NCBI GenBank assembly: GCA_002345745.1
Contig: DDWQ01000009.1
Location: 1 to 13,498 of the forward strand
DNA from: Candidatus Moranbacteria bacterium UBA2282
GTDB lineage: Bacteria > Patescibacteriota > Minisyncoccia > Moranbacterales > UBA2206
DNA length: 13,498 nt
Direction: 5' to 3'
Notes under the pieces: model-generated
The model's database searches: none
Told to the model about the DNA's origin: nothing
What the model saw: only the letters and a program-made list of their open reading frames with translations
Position numbers and translations under genes: made by a program
Part shown: positions 1 to 7,209 of the stretch, piece by piece
Position numbering within the stretch: position 1 is the stretch's first letter
Layout: each line of letters opens with the position of its first letter

Positions 1-659
1 ACACTTTTGAAATAGACGCCTTGGGAGAGAAATTGATTGTAGAAGCTGGTGGCACCCCAATTTTCAAAGGTTATGGCAAAGAATCTGGCAATCCCTTTCC
101 AGCAGCTACCTGCACTTCAATCAATGATGAAATTGTGCATGGAATTCCTAGCAAAAATCGTGTTTTGCGAGAAGGTGACATTTTGAAGATTGATGTGGGT
201 ATGCGATATAAAGGGATGATTACTGATATGGCGAGAACATTTGCGGTGGGAAAAATTTCAATGGAAGCACAGAAAATTTTGGATGTCACACGAGAATGTT
301 TGAATGTCGGCATTGAAAAAATAAAAGCTGGGAAACTGTTATCGGATTATTCGATTGCGGTGCAACAATATGTTGAAGCGCAAGGATTTTCCGTTGTGCG
401 TGACTTAGTTGGTCATGGCGTCGGAAAACAATTGCACGAAGATCCACACATTCCAAATTATAAAAACAATGAAAGGGAAATTATTCTGAAGGAAGGTATG
501 ACACTAGCATTGGAACCAATGATTAATGTTGGTGCGTATCGGATAAAATTGAAAAAAGACAATTGGACATACGCTACATCTGATGGCAGTCTTAGTGCAC
601 ATTTTGAAGACACAGTTGTGGTGACTAAAGACGGCGCGGAAATTTTAACAAGGATTTAA
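1..659 (+). CDS. map: Type I methionine aminopeptidase, partial (N-terminus off the left edge)
   Basis: This enzyme removes the initiator methionine from nascent proteins in the cytoplasm, using two divalent metal ions. The reading frame is open from the left edge (first full codon at 3), so the gene is truncated by the window; the TTG at 21 is not the start. Counting the codon at 21 as 1, all five metal ligands of the family are visible: D58 (IDVG), D69 (ITDMAR), H132 (GHGVG), E165 (LEPM) and E196 (HFEDT). Each sits exactly 39 residues before its E. coli counterpart (D97, D108, H171, E204, E235), so only about 33 N-terminal residues are missing. Upstream residues match the EAGGTPIFKGY and CTSINDEIVHGIP blocks of the family. 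The next gene starts 9 nt after the TAA stop, suggesting cotranscription. Identification is secure. Confidence 0.96.
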   Translation, partial: TFEIDALGEKLIVEAGGTPIFKGYGKESGNPFPAATCTSINDEIVHGIPSKNRVLREGDILKIDVGMRYKGMITDMARTFAVGKISMEAQKILDVTRECLNVGIEKIKAGKLLSDYSIAVQQYVEAQGFSVVRDLVGHGVGKQLHEDPHIPNYKNNEREIILKEGMTLALEPMINVGAYRIKLKKDNWTYATSDGSLSAHFEDTVVVTKDGAEILTRI

Positions 660-668
660 TTCTTATTT

Positions 669-1082
669 ATGCAAAAAATAAATAAATTAGAGCATTTTCT
701 CGGTATCGACTATGGCTCATCCAAGGTTGGTTTGGCAGTGGCGGACAGTGAAATCCGGATTGCTTTTGCCTATAGTACTCTGGACAATGACAAAAACTTT
801 TTAGATACCTTGGTAAAAATTATCGAAATCGAAGAAATCAACCAAATAATTATTGGCAAATTGAATCACGCTGGTGTCAACAAGCAATCTTTTGACGCAG
901 AGGAAATTGGCGCTAAATTAAACAAAGAATTTAAAATACCAGTAGCCTATCAAGAAGAAATGTTTTCCACAAAAATGGCAGAAAATAATCTCAAAGAACG
1001 AGGTGCTAAAAAAATCAAAAAACTAGATAATCAGGAAGCTGCTCGTATAATTTTACAAAGCTGGTTGGATAAGCAAAAATAA
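669..1082 (+). CDS. ruvX: RuvX/YqgF-family RNase H-like nuclease (putative Holliday junction resolvase)
   Basis: The 137-residue length is normal for the YqgF/RuvX family, whose members have an RNase H-like fold and are implicated in 16S rRNA 5'-end maturation and Holliday junction resolution. The first beta strand carries the signature LGIDYGSSKVGLAVAD (residues 11-26) with the catalytic Asp at D14. The second conserved block (IIGKLN, 61-66) corresponds to the VVGLP strand. The third (YQEEMFSTKMA, 94-104) corresponds to the DERLST block, and the last has D120 followed by ARIIL. All expected blocks are present in order. The third block departs slightly from consensus, with QEE where DER is usual. 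The start is the ATG at 669, shortly after the methionine aminopeptidase stop. No terminator hairpin is obvious after its stop. Confidence 0.88.
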   Translation: MQKINKLEHFLGIDYGSSKVGLAVADSEIRIAFAYSTLDNDKNFLDTLVKIIEIEEINQIIIGKLNHAGVNKQSFDAEEIGAKLNKEFKIPVAYQEEMFSTKMAENNLKERGAKKIKKLDNQEAARIILQSWLDKQK

Positions 1083-1122
1083 TTATGATGAAATTCAGAA
1101 AATTAGGTCGTAGGATGATTTG

Positions 1123-1151
1123 TTAGGTTTTTGATGTATTTGTGCTATAAT
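1123..1151 (+). promoter_or_regulatory. Extended -10 promoter for the glycosyltransferase-galT-dedA-tpiA-fba unit
   Basis: A perfect TATAAT at 1146-1151 is preceded by TGC, giving an extended -10 element. The -35 position at 17-nt spacing is TTAGGT, a weak match, as extended -10 promoters tolerate. It lies in the only sizeable gap (102 nt) of the left half, 33 nt upstream of the glycosyltransferase ATG, and should drive the long unit that follows. Confidence 0.6.
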
Positions 1152-1184
1152 TAAACTAATAAAATGATTAAAATCTAAAACAGT

Positions 1185-1943
1185 ATGGAGCAAATAAATA
1201 AACCGTATTTATCAATCATTATTCCAGCCTATAACGAAGGAGGTAGAAAAGGTGATGAATTGAAGAAAAATTTACAAGAAATTGGTTCTCATTTGCGGGG
1301 AAAAAAAATAAGTTATGAAGTAATTGTGGTGAATGATGGTTCAAATGACAACACGACGGAAGCTGTGCAGGCGCTGGCATATTTAGTTACCAAATTAGAG
1401 ATAATCGATAGAAAGGAAAATAAAGGAAAGTGGTATTCTGTGCGAGAAGGATTTTTGAAGGCTAATGGAAAATTTCGCCTAATTACTGATGCAGACGGTG
1501 CAACATCTATTGTCAATATGGAAAATTTTTGGAGAGAAATGGAGAATGGGGAAGATGTTATAATTGGCTCGAGAGATTTAGAAGAATCTAATATTAAAAA
1601 ACATCAACCACGTTGGAAAGAGTTTCTAGGAGATGCAGGAAATATTTTTATTCAATTTATGATGGGACTGCGTGGAATCAAAGATACTCAATGCGGATTT
1701 AAGGTGCTTTCAGAAAAAGCTACATTAGACATAATTCCGCAAATGCAAGTTGATCGCTGGGGTGGAGATTTTGAAATGTTGATGCTGGCGAAAAAAATGG
1801 GGTATAATATTGTGGAAATTCCTGTTGTTTGGATTGACGCTGGACAAAGTCTGGTTGGCATCAGTGGCTACGTTAATACACTCAAGGATCTCTTTCAAGT
1901 TAAATGGCGAATGATTTCTAATCAGTATAAATATAAAAAATAA
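1185..1943 (+). CDS. Family 2 glycosyltransferase (dolichyl-phosphate glucosyl/mannosyltransferase-like)
   Basis: This is a GT-A fold glycosyltransferase of family GT2, of the subgroup that moves a sugar from a nucleotide sugar to a polyprenyl/dolichyl phosphate (ALG5/DPM1-like), probably at the cytoplasmic face of the membrane for cell-surface glycan synthesis. The N-terminus has the family strand and loop LSIIIPAYNEG (9-19), then EVIVVNDGSND (45-55) with the nucleotide-binding Asp. ENKGKWYSVREG (78-89) follows, and TDADGA (101-106) is the DxD metal-binding motif. IIGSRD (126-131) and the DTQCGFK block (167-173) are typical of the ALG5-like branch. No transmembrane segments are evident in its 252 residues. 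The exact sugar and acceptor cannot be told. It is the first gene of a unit leading into galT 37 nt downstream, consistent with a link to nucleotide-sugar metabolism. Confidence 0.85.
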   Translation: MEQINKPYLSIIIPAYNEGGRKGDELKKNLQEIGSHLRGKKISYEVIVVNDGSNDNTTEAVQALAYLVTKLEIIDRKENKGKWYSVREGFLKANGKFRLITDADGATSIVNMENFWREMENGEDVIIGSRDLEESNIKKHQPRWKEFLGDAGNIFIQFMMGLRGIKDTQCGFKVLSEKATLDIIPQMQVDRWGGDFEMLMLAKKMGYNIVEIPVVWIDAGQSLVGISGYVNTLKDLFQVKWRMISNQYKYKK

Positions 1944-1980
1944 TTTACCATAGCAGATTAGTGAACCTAAAACAAAAAAA

Positions 1981-3000
1981 GTGGAAAAAAATAAAAACAA
2001 TAAAAAAACACAATTGACCGAATTACGGCAAGATTTGGTGACAGGTGATTGGGTAGTAATTGCTACCGGAAGAGCCAAGAAACCAGAAGAATTCGCTTCA
2101 AACAAAAGATCATTTATCGAAGAGGATCATAATAAGATATGTTTTTTTTGTTACCCAGAAGAAACTGAGCAAGAAAAAGACAACTTGATTTATGAGCGAG
2201 CAAATGGTGATTGGAGTTTACGCGTTTTTCCTAATAAATATCCCGCCTTTGTTAGTGGACGAGTTCCAAAACATACTGAGGAAGGTCCATATTTTGCTAT
2301 GGACGGAACAGGCTATCATGAATTAATTATCACCCGTGATCATCATCGCCAAATTGCACAAATGGATTTTTTGGAAGTGGCTGAAATTATTGATGCCTAC
2401 CAAGAACGGTACATTGATTTGATGAATAAAAAAAGCGTCAATTATATTGAAGTTTTTCATAACCACGGGAAGGAAGCTGGGGCGTCAATTGCTCATCCTC
2501 ATTCTCAATTGATGGCTATTCCAGTAATTTCTCCGTATGTTAAATCAGAATTGGATGGAGCTGAAAGTTATCATAAGATGAACAAGCAATGCGTCTATTG
2601 CACAATGATTGCGTGGGAAACAGAACACAAAAAAAGAGTTGTTTTTGAAAATGATGATTTTCTAGCCTATTGTCCATATTCATCACGCGCGGCTTTCGAA
2701 GTTTGGGTTCTGCCAAAAAAACACAAACCATATTTTGAAAGAACATCTGATAGCGAAAAGATAACATTGGCGGAAGCATTGCAGACAGCAATTAGTAAAA
2801 TTTATAAAGCACTTGAAGATCCCGCTTATAATTTTTATATTCACACTTCGCCCTGTGACGGCAAAGACTATCCGCATTTTCATTGGCACATTGAAATTAT
2901 TCCGCGGACTTCAGTTTGGGCTGGTTTCGAACTTTCCACTGGCATTGAGATTTCCACTATTCAACCGGAAGTCGCTGCAGACTACTTGAGAAAGATTTAA
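1981..3000 (+). CDS. galT: Galactose-1-phosphate uridylyltransferase-like HIT-superfamily nucleotidylyltransferase
   Basis: GalT exchanges UMP between UDP-glucose and galactose-1-phosphate in the Leloir pathway. The conserved start block LRQDLVTGDWVVIATGRAKKP (15-35) is the classic GalT N-terminus. Zinc-type ligands C54 and C57 are seen in CFFC. The active-site motif AHPHSQ (171-176) carries the presumed uridylylated histidine H174. The second half-domain has another Cys pair (C204, C207) and ends with the HFHWHIEIIPR block (299-309). The 339-residue length is normal. The start appears to be GTG at 1981, since no in-frame ATG precedes the conserved block. Related enzymes of the same fold (UDP- or ADP-sugar phosphorylases) cannot be excluded, so the substrate is inferred. 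No galK or galE is seen beside it. Confidence 0.88.
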   Translation: MEKNKNNKKTQLTELRQDLVTGDWVVIATGRAKKPEEFASNKRSFIEEDHNKICFFCYPEETEQEKDNLIYERANGDWSLRVFPNKYPAFVSGRVPKHTEEGPYFAMDGTGYHELIITRDHHRQIAQMDFLEVAEIIDAYQERYIDLMNKKSVNYIEVFHNHGKEAGASIAHPHSQLMAIPVISPYVKSELDGAESYHKMNKQCVYCTMIAWETEHKKRVVFENDDFLAYCPYSSRAAFEVWVLPKKHKPYFERTSDSEKITLAEALQTAISKIYKALEDPAYNFYIHTSPCDGKDYPHFHWHIEIIPRTSVWAGFELSTGIEISTIQPEVAADYLRKI

Positions 3001-3023
3001 TTTTTTTAATTGTTGTATTTTGT

Positions 3024-3644
3024 ATGGGAATTTTCGATTTTATTTTACACATTGATGTTCATTTGGGTGAACTTATTGTCACCTATGGAAAGATGACTTA
3101 TGCCATTCTTTTTGCCATTATCTTTGCGGAAACAGGTTTTGTTTTCACGCCATTTTTGCCAGGTGATTCACTCCTTTTTGCAGCTGGTATGTTTGCGGCT
3201 ACAGGATCGTTTAATGTGATACTGTTGGCAACTATTCTTTGGTTGGCTACTTTTCTAGGGGACAATATAAATTATTGGGTAGGTCATTATTTCGGACAAA
3301 AAATAATCAATAACAAGTACTTTCCCGTTAATCAGAAACATATTGACAGCACGCAAGAATTCTATCAAAAGCATGGTGGCAAAACAGTTTTTCTCGCTCG
3401 TTTTATGCCCATCATTAGAACCTTTGCTCCGTTTGTGGCGGGGATTGGCAAAATGCAATATCGAAAATTTGTTTCGTATAGTTTTCTAGGTGGGTTTACT
3501 TGGGTTATTGGTTTTGTTTTTGTCGGATATTTTTTTGGCAATATTCCAGTGATAAAAAATAATTTTTCTGCTGTAATTATGGGGATAATAGCAATTTCTG
3601 TTTTTCCTGGGATAATTAGATTATTGAAGGGCAAAATTAAATAA
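3024..3644 (+). CDS. DedA-family integral membrane protein
   Basis: DedA proteins are polytopic inner-membrane proteins of the VTT/SNARE-associated superfamily; some act as undecaprenyl-phosphate or phospholipid flippases. This 206-residue protein has the diagnostic half-membrane segment with E36 and the FLPGD turn (44-48), followed by a long hydrophobic stretch. The second hallmark ARFMPIIRTFAPFVAGIGKM (125-144) contains the conserved arginines R126 and R132, then the GGFTW segment (156-160). Hydrophobic segments are visible at about 25-60, 63-80, 125-141, 152-172 and 182-200. It sits 23 nt after galT and only 6 nt before tpiA, so it is probably cotranscribed. The link to the sugar genes may be lipid-linked glycan recycling, which is inference. 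The family call is firm; the substrate is unknown. Confidence 0.9.
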   Translation: MGIFDFILHIDVHLGELIVTYGKMTYAILFAIIFAETGFVFTPFLPGDSLLFAAGMFAATGSFNVILLATILWLATFLGDNINYWVGHYFGQKIINNKYFPVNQKHIDSTQEFYQKHGGKTVFLARFMPIIRTFAPFVAGIGKMQYRKFVSYSFLGGFTWVIGFVFVGYFFGNIPVIKNNFSAVIMGIIAISVFPGIIRLLKGKIK

Positions 3645-3650
3645 AAAAAT

Positions 3651-4418
3651 ATGAAAAAGTTAGTAATTGGTAATCTTAAAATGAATTTGTTATCTTCTGC
3701 TGAAAGAGACGTGTATCTCAAAGGAATGGATCGCGTAACAGCTGGCAAGAAATTTCCAGATACGACAATCGTGTTGTGTCCGCCTTTTGTGCATATTGAG
3801 GGATTTAAAAAATGGAAGAACAGAAAGATTGCGCGTGGCGCACAAGATGTATTTTTTGAAAGCAAGGGCTCGTATACGGGCGGGATATCTCCCGTTATGC
3901 TGAAAAATTTTGGTTGTGATTATGTTATTGTCGGCCACAGTGAGCGACGGAAATATTTTTCTGAAAGTAACGATGTTATAAATCATAAAATCATAGCCGC
4001 GCTTAATCACGGTTTGAAACCGATTTTGTGTGTCGGTGAAACAAAAGATGAGAAAGATAGTGATTCTACCTTAGCGGTTATCACGCAACAGGTAACAGAG
4101 GCACTGGTTGATGTTAATCGTGCCAAGGCTAATCAGATTATTATTGCCTATGAACCAGTTTGGTCAGTTGGCTCTGATGTCGTGCCATCCTCTAACGAGA
4201 TTATGGGTGCGAAACTTTTGATTCGAAAAATTCTGCATGAATTATTTGATAAAAAACATGCCGAAGAAGTTGCAATTTTATATGGTGGCAATGTTAACGT
4301 AAAAACTGCCAAGCAAGTGTGTATTGATTCAGAAGTTGATGGCACCTTGATTGGTCGAGATAGTTTGCGACCGAGTGAATTTATTAAAATAGTTAAAATA
4401 ATTAATTCTTCAGAATAA
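3651..4418 (+). CDS. tpiA: Triosephosphate isomerase
   Basis: This enzyme interconverts dihydroxyacetone phosphate and glyceraldehyde-3-phosphate in glycolysis. The 255-residue sequence carries every catalytic element: K10 in GNLKMN (7-12), H96 in IVGHSERR (93-100), the general base E168 in AYEPVWSVG (166-174) with the flexible loop after it, and the phosphate-binding YGGNV (211-215). The family's usual GNWKMN has Leu in place of Trp here, a minor departure. The ATG at 3651 lies 6 nt after dedA, and the first aldolase gene starts 5 nt after its stop. The tight packing with two aldolases makes a compact triose-phosphate module. Confidence 0.96.
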   Translation: MKKLVIGNLKMNLLSSAERDVYLKGMDRVTAGKKFPDTTIVLCPPFVHIEGFKKWKNRKIARGAQDVFFESKGSYTGGISPVMLKNFGCDYVIVGHSERRKYFSESNDVINHKIIAALNHGLKPILCVGETKDEKDSDSTLAVITQQVTEALVDVNRAKANQIIIAYEPVWSVGSDVVPSSNEIMGAKLLIRKILHELFDKKHAEEVAILYGGNVNVKTAKQVCIDSEVDGTLIGRDSLRPSEFIKIVKIINSSE

Positions 4419-4423
4419 AAAAT

Positions 4424-5287
4424 ATGATCGTTAATACTAAAGACATTTTAGAAAAAGCTAAGGCGGGAGGATATGCAGTTGGAGCTTTTAATACAATTAA
4501 TTTGGAGACGACGCAGGCAATTATGGAGGCGGCTAAAGAGTTAAAATCGCCAGTGATCATTCAAGTCACGGAAAAAACTATGGAATATACCGGCGGACGT
4601 ATGATTTTCAACATTATTAAAAATTATGTGGAATTTTATGCACCGGAAATTCCGGTTGCAATTCACCTTGACCACGGTGGCAGTTTTGAAATTGTACAAC
4701 GTACAGCGGGAATAGGTTGGCCATCTGTAATGTATGATGGATCGAGAAAAGAATATAGTGAAAATCTAGCAATAACCAAAAAGGTTGTAGATTTTTGTCA
4801 CAAAAAAGGTATATCAGTACAAGGTGAATTGGGTAATGTACCATATTTAAGTGAAAATAAAATGGGCGCAGTAGATTGGGATAAATATATGACTGACCCT
4901 GCTCAAGCTAAGGATTTTGTAGAAAAAACTGGTATTGATACATTGGCGGTGGCGATTGGCAATGCACATGGATTTTTTGTAGAGAGAGAAGTTCCAGATT
5001 GGAAAAGATTGGAGAAAATTCGTAGCTTGATTGATATTCCTATTATTTTGCACGGCGCATCTGATTGGGAAGACGGCAAAGCAGCTAAAGCTATTTCGTT
5101 GGGAGTCAACTGCTTTAATGTAGACACTGATACGCGTATGTCTTTTGTAAATAGTCTCAGTATGACATTTAAAGGTGATAAAGATCCTGGTTTTGATGTT
5201 CGTGCTATTCTGGGCAACGCCCGTAAAGCAGTTAAAGAAAGTGTGAAACATAAAATGAAATTATTTGGTAGTGACGGGAAAGCCTAA
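4424..5287 (+). CDS. fba: Class II fructose-bisphosphate aldolase, copy 1
   Basis: This zinc-dependent aldolase cleaves fructose-1,6-bisphosphate to DHAP and glyceraldehyde-3-phosphate. At 287 residues it belongs to the shorter bacterial class II type. Visible functional residues are D83-H84 in HLDHG (catalytic Asp and zinc His), E135 in QGELG, H182 in IGNAHG and H210 in ILHGASD. The last motif is usually LHGGSG, so Ala and Asp replace Gly and Gly. FNVDTD (231-236) is the phosphate-binding strand. Related aldolases acting on tagatose or other sugar bisphosphates share all these motifs, so substrate specificity is not certain. It lies 5 nt after tpiA. The following gene is a clear paralogue, roughly 60-65% identical by eye. 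Confidence 0.92.
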   Translation: MIVNTKDILEKAKAGGYAVGAFNTINLETTQAIMEAAKELKSPVIIQVTEKTMEYTGGRMIFNIIKNYVEFYAPEIPVAIHLDHGGSFEIVQRTAGIGWPSVMYDGSRKEYSENLAITKKVVDFCHKKGISVQGELGNVPYLSENKMGAVDWDKYMTDPAQAKDFVEKTGIDTLAVAIGNAHGFFVEREVPDWKRLEKIRSLIDIPIILHGASDWEDGKAAKAISLGVNCFNVDTDTRMSFVNSLSMTFKGDKDPGFDVRAILGNARKAVKESVKHKMKLFGSDGKA

Positions 5288-5324
5288 ATAGTAATGGATA
5301 TAATAAACAATTAACTTTAAAAAT

Positions 5325-6191
5325 ATGATCACCAGTGTTAAAGAAATTTTAACAAAAGCCAAGGAGTGCGGATATGCCATTGGTGCTTTTAACACGGTTA
5401 ATCTAGAAACAACTCAGGCAATTTTGCAAGCTGCTAAAGAATTGAGAGCCCCAGTTATTATTCAAGTTACGGAAAAAACTATGGAATATGCTGGTGGACG
5501 TGGAATTTTTCAATTGATTAAAAATCAAGCGGAATTCTATGCGCCAGAAATTCCAGTTGGCATTCATTTCGATCATGGTACTAGTTTTGAAATAGTGCAA
5601 CGAGCAATCGAAATCGGATTTACTTCAATAATGTATGATGGCTCACGTAAGGAATATGTGGATAATAACGCGATGACTAAAAAAATTGTGGATTATTGTC
5701 ACGAACATGGAGTAACTATTCAAGCAGAATTAGGCAGCGTACCATATTTAGGAGAAGGATATGAGATTTCAAATGATGACTGGGATAAAATGATGACTAA
5801 TCCAGCACAAGCAGCTGAATTTGTATATGCGACTGGAATAGACACCCTAGCAGTAGCAATCGGCAATGCGCATGGTTTTGTAAAAGAGCGGTCAATGCCA
5901 GATTATGAGAGATTATCTGCGATTCAAACTAATGTTTCTATTCCCTTGATTTTGCATGGTGCTTCAGATTGGGATGCTACGCAGGTGGATGAGGCTATTA
6001 AGCGTGGCATTTCTTGTTTCAATGTTGATACGTCGCTCCGAACATCTTTCACAAATAAGATAATTCAAGCTGTGAATAATGACGAGATGGCATCTTTTGA
6101 TATCACCAAATTTTTGGGCGGAGCACGCGGCGCAGTGAAAGAAAGTGTTAAGAAAAAAATTGAAATTTTTGGTAGCACGGGGAAAGCATAA
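5325..6191 (+). CDS. fba: Class II fructose-bisphosphate aldolase, copy 2 (tandem paralogue)
   Basis: This second class II aldolase of 288 residues aligns with its upstream neighbour end to end with a single-residue indel near residue 150. The first 140 residues match at about 70% and the rest less well. The catalytic set is intact: D83-H84 (HFDHG), E135 (QAELG), H183 (IGNAHG), H211 (ILHGASD) and FNVDTS. Both copies are therefore predicted to be active. The most divergent stretch is the C-terminal third, including the region after FNVDT that contributes to the substrate pocket and oligomer contacts. A TATAAT-like hexamer lies at 5299-5304 in the 37-nt gap but lacks a good -35. The two copies may have different substrates or form a hetero-oligomer, which the sequence alone cannot decide. 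Confidence 0.92.
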   Translation: MITSVKEILTKAKECGYAIGAFNTVNLETTQAILQAAKELRAPVIIQVTEKTMEYAGGRGIFQLIKNQAEFYAPEIPVGIHFDHGTSFEIVQRAIEIGFTSIMYDGSRKEYVDNNAMTKKIVDYCHEHGVTIQAELGSVPYLGEGYEISNDDWDKMMTNPAQAAEFVYATGIDTLAVAIGNAHGFVKERSMPDYERLSAIQTNVSIPLILHGASDWDATQVDEAIKRGISCFNVDTSLRTSFTNKIIQAVNNDEMASFDITKFLGGARGAVKESVKKKIEIFGSTGKA

Positions 6192-6212
6192 TTTTTTGTT
6201 AAGTATTGCTAT

Positions 6213-6653
6213 ATGACTGTTGAAAAAATTCTTTTGGAATTTGATCCAAAGCCAAAAAATATTTTGCCAGTTTTGAAAAAGATCAACGCTGGCTTTGGCT
6301 ATGTCAGTGAAAAGGATGCACAAAAAGTAGCAGATTATTTTTTGCTTCCATTAAGTAAGATTTATGAAAATGCTAGCTTCTATGATCTAATCAAAACTAA
6401 AAGGCAACCACCATTGGTAATTCAAGTTTGCTCTGGTGCGAATTGTGCCGTGAAAAGTGCCTATGGCGTGATTTCTGAGATTGAGAATTATCTGCATATC
6501 AAAGCGGGGGATGATTTCAATCCCAAAGTTAAATTAGAAGTTATTAGTTGTCTCGGGCAATGTGGTAGCGGACCAGTCGTGATTGTGAATGGCAATGTTT
6601 TTACGAAAGTCACGCCAAGCAGTGTTGATGATATTTTGCGAAATTATGTTTAG
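6213..6653 (+). CDS. hydC: NuoE-like [2Fe-2S] thioredoxin-fold subunit (HydC) of NAD-linked [FeFe]-hydrogenase
   Basis: This 146-residue protein is the small electron-transfer subunit that pairs with the flavoprotein subunit in complex I and in trimeric [FeFe]-hydrogenases. Its single [2Fe-2S] cluster is bound by C73 and C78 (VCSGANC) and C113 and C117 (CLGQC), the canonical C-x4-C plus C-x3-C pattern. A helical N-terminal domain precedes it, including the GFGYVSEKDA block (27-36). It starts 21 nt after the second aldolase gene, so it probably belongs to the same transcript. Its partner genes begin 554 nt later, after an unusual interruption. It is called as hydrogenase rather than complex I because the third gene has an H-cluster domain and no other nuo genes are present. 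Confidence 0.88.
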   Translation: MTVEKILLEFDPKPKNILPVLKKINAGFGYVSEKDAQKVADYFLLPLSKIYENASFYDLIKTKRQPPLVIQVCSGANCAVKSAYGVISEIENYLHIKAGDDFNPKVKLEVISCLGQCGSGPVVIVNGNVFTKVTPSSVDDILRNYV

Positions 6654-6713
6654 TTTATTTTTGGATTTAAGAATAGCGTGAAATATTTCAAAAAAAGTAT
6701 TTGGACAAAATTT

Positions 6714-6835
6714 AAAAGCCCTCAATGCAGGATACACGTGCATGAACCCCTTGAAAAATTTAACGGAAAAAATAATTTTTTCCCTGAATATCCAGGTGGG
6801 GCTCAGTTACTCACTTCTCCATTCTGAAGGCTTTC
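6714..6835 (-). ncRNA. ssrS: Candidate 6S-like RNA (structured minus-strand RNA between the HydC and HydB genes)
   Basis: Read on the minus strand, a strong promoter at 6842-6870 is followed by an RNA of about 122 nt that folds as one long irregular hairpin. The closing stem pairs 6834-6824 with 6725-6715 (AAAGCCUUCAG with UUGAGGGCUUU) and is followed by U's. An upper stem pairs 6804-6798 with 6750-6744 (GAGCCCC with GGGGUUC). Between them is a large central bubble whose 3' strand contains a small AUGCA/UGCAU hairpin, and the apical part carries a GGAAAAAA/UUUUUUCC hairpin (6783-6765). This layout, and the 3' block CCUGCAUUGAGGGCUUUU, resembles 6S RNA, which mimics an open promoter and binds sigma70 RNA polymerase. 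At about 122 nt it is shorter than usual 6S RNA. The structure is seen directly; the family name is inferred from memory of known 6S sequences. Confidence 0.5.
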
Positions 6836-6841
6836 ACCACT

Positions 6842-6870
6842 AGTATAATTTATTTTGGTAATTTTGACAA
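6842..6870 (-). promoter_or_regulatory. Sigma70 promoter driving the minus-strand structured RNA
   Basis: On the minus strand, TTGTCA (6870-6865) and TATACT (6847-6842) are separated by exactly 17 nt, matching consensus at 5 of 6 positions in each box. The predicted start is near 6835, just before the closing stem of the candidate 6S-like RNA. No convincing ORF follows on that strand. Confidence 0.65.
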
Positions 6871-7086
6871 GAGTTAGGTAGCTATAAGTTTTGGCACTAT
6901 GTTTAATTATAGCATAAATTTTGTAATTTGTAAAGATAACAGCATATTGAGGCTCAAATGAAATGAAAACAGAGGACATAATATTAAGAATATTTTTATA
7001 GTGGTAACAGTAAAAAGATAAAAACAAAAAATAAATATGCGATTAAATAGGCAAAAATAGTTTATCGCGATATGATATAAAAATGG

Positions 7087-7209
7087 ACCCCGCACTAACT
7101 TTTGATAAGACAGAATATATAAAGTTGTTTGGGCGTGGTGTTATGAATAATAATTAAATATCTTTTGGTTTTGCTAAAAACAACAAAACATCAAAAGTTA
7201 GTGCGGGGT
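7087..7209. mobile_element. MITE-like element with perfect 20-nt terminal inverted repeats
   Basis: The 20 nt at 7087-7106 (starting ACCCCGCACTAAC) are the exact reverse complement of 7190-7209, enclosing 83 nt of AT-rich sequence with no ORF. The ends are much more GC-rich than the interior, as in short non-autonomous transposons. No target-site duplication longer than the GG on each side is visible, so transposon origin is inferred rather than shown. The right repeat overlaps the GTG start codon of the next gene. An mRNA hairpin serving as a translational control element is the alternative explanation. Confidence 0.5.

Larger units (their letters stand above)
6654..7207. other. 554-nt gap inside the hydrogenase gene set
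   Basis: No convincing protein is encoded here on either strand; the longest open frames on the minus strand (about 60-75 codons) are AT-driven and lack domain features. From left to right it holds about 60 nt of AT-rich spacer, the candidate 6S-like RNA and its minus-strand promoter (6714-6870), about 215 nt of very AT-rich sequence with no recognised feature, and the 123-nt inverted-repeat element (7087-7209) abutting the next gene. Confidence 0.7.

Noticed and set aside
6803..7095. Minus-strand frames of 62-74 codons in the hydC-hydB gap
   Set aside because: AT-driven compositions without domains, and one runs through the promoter and 5' part of the candidate structured RNA.
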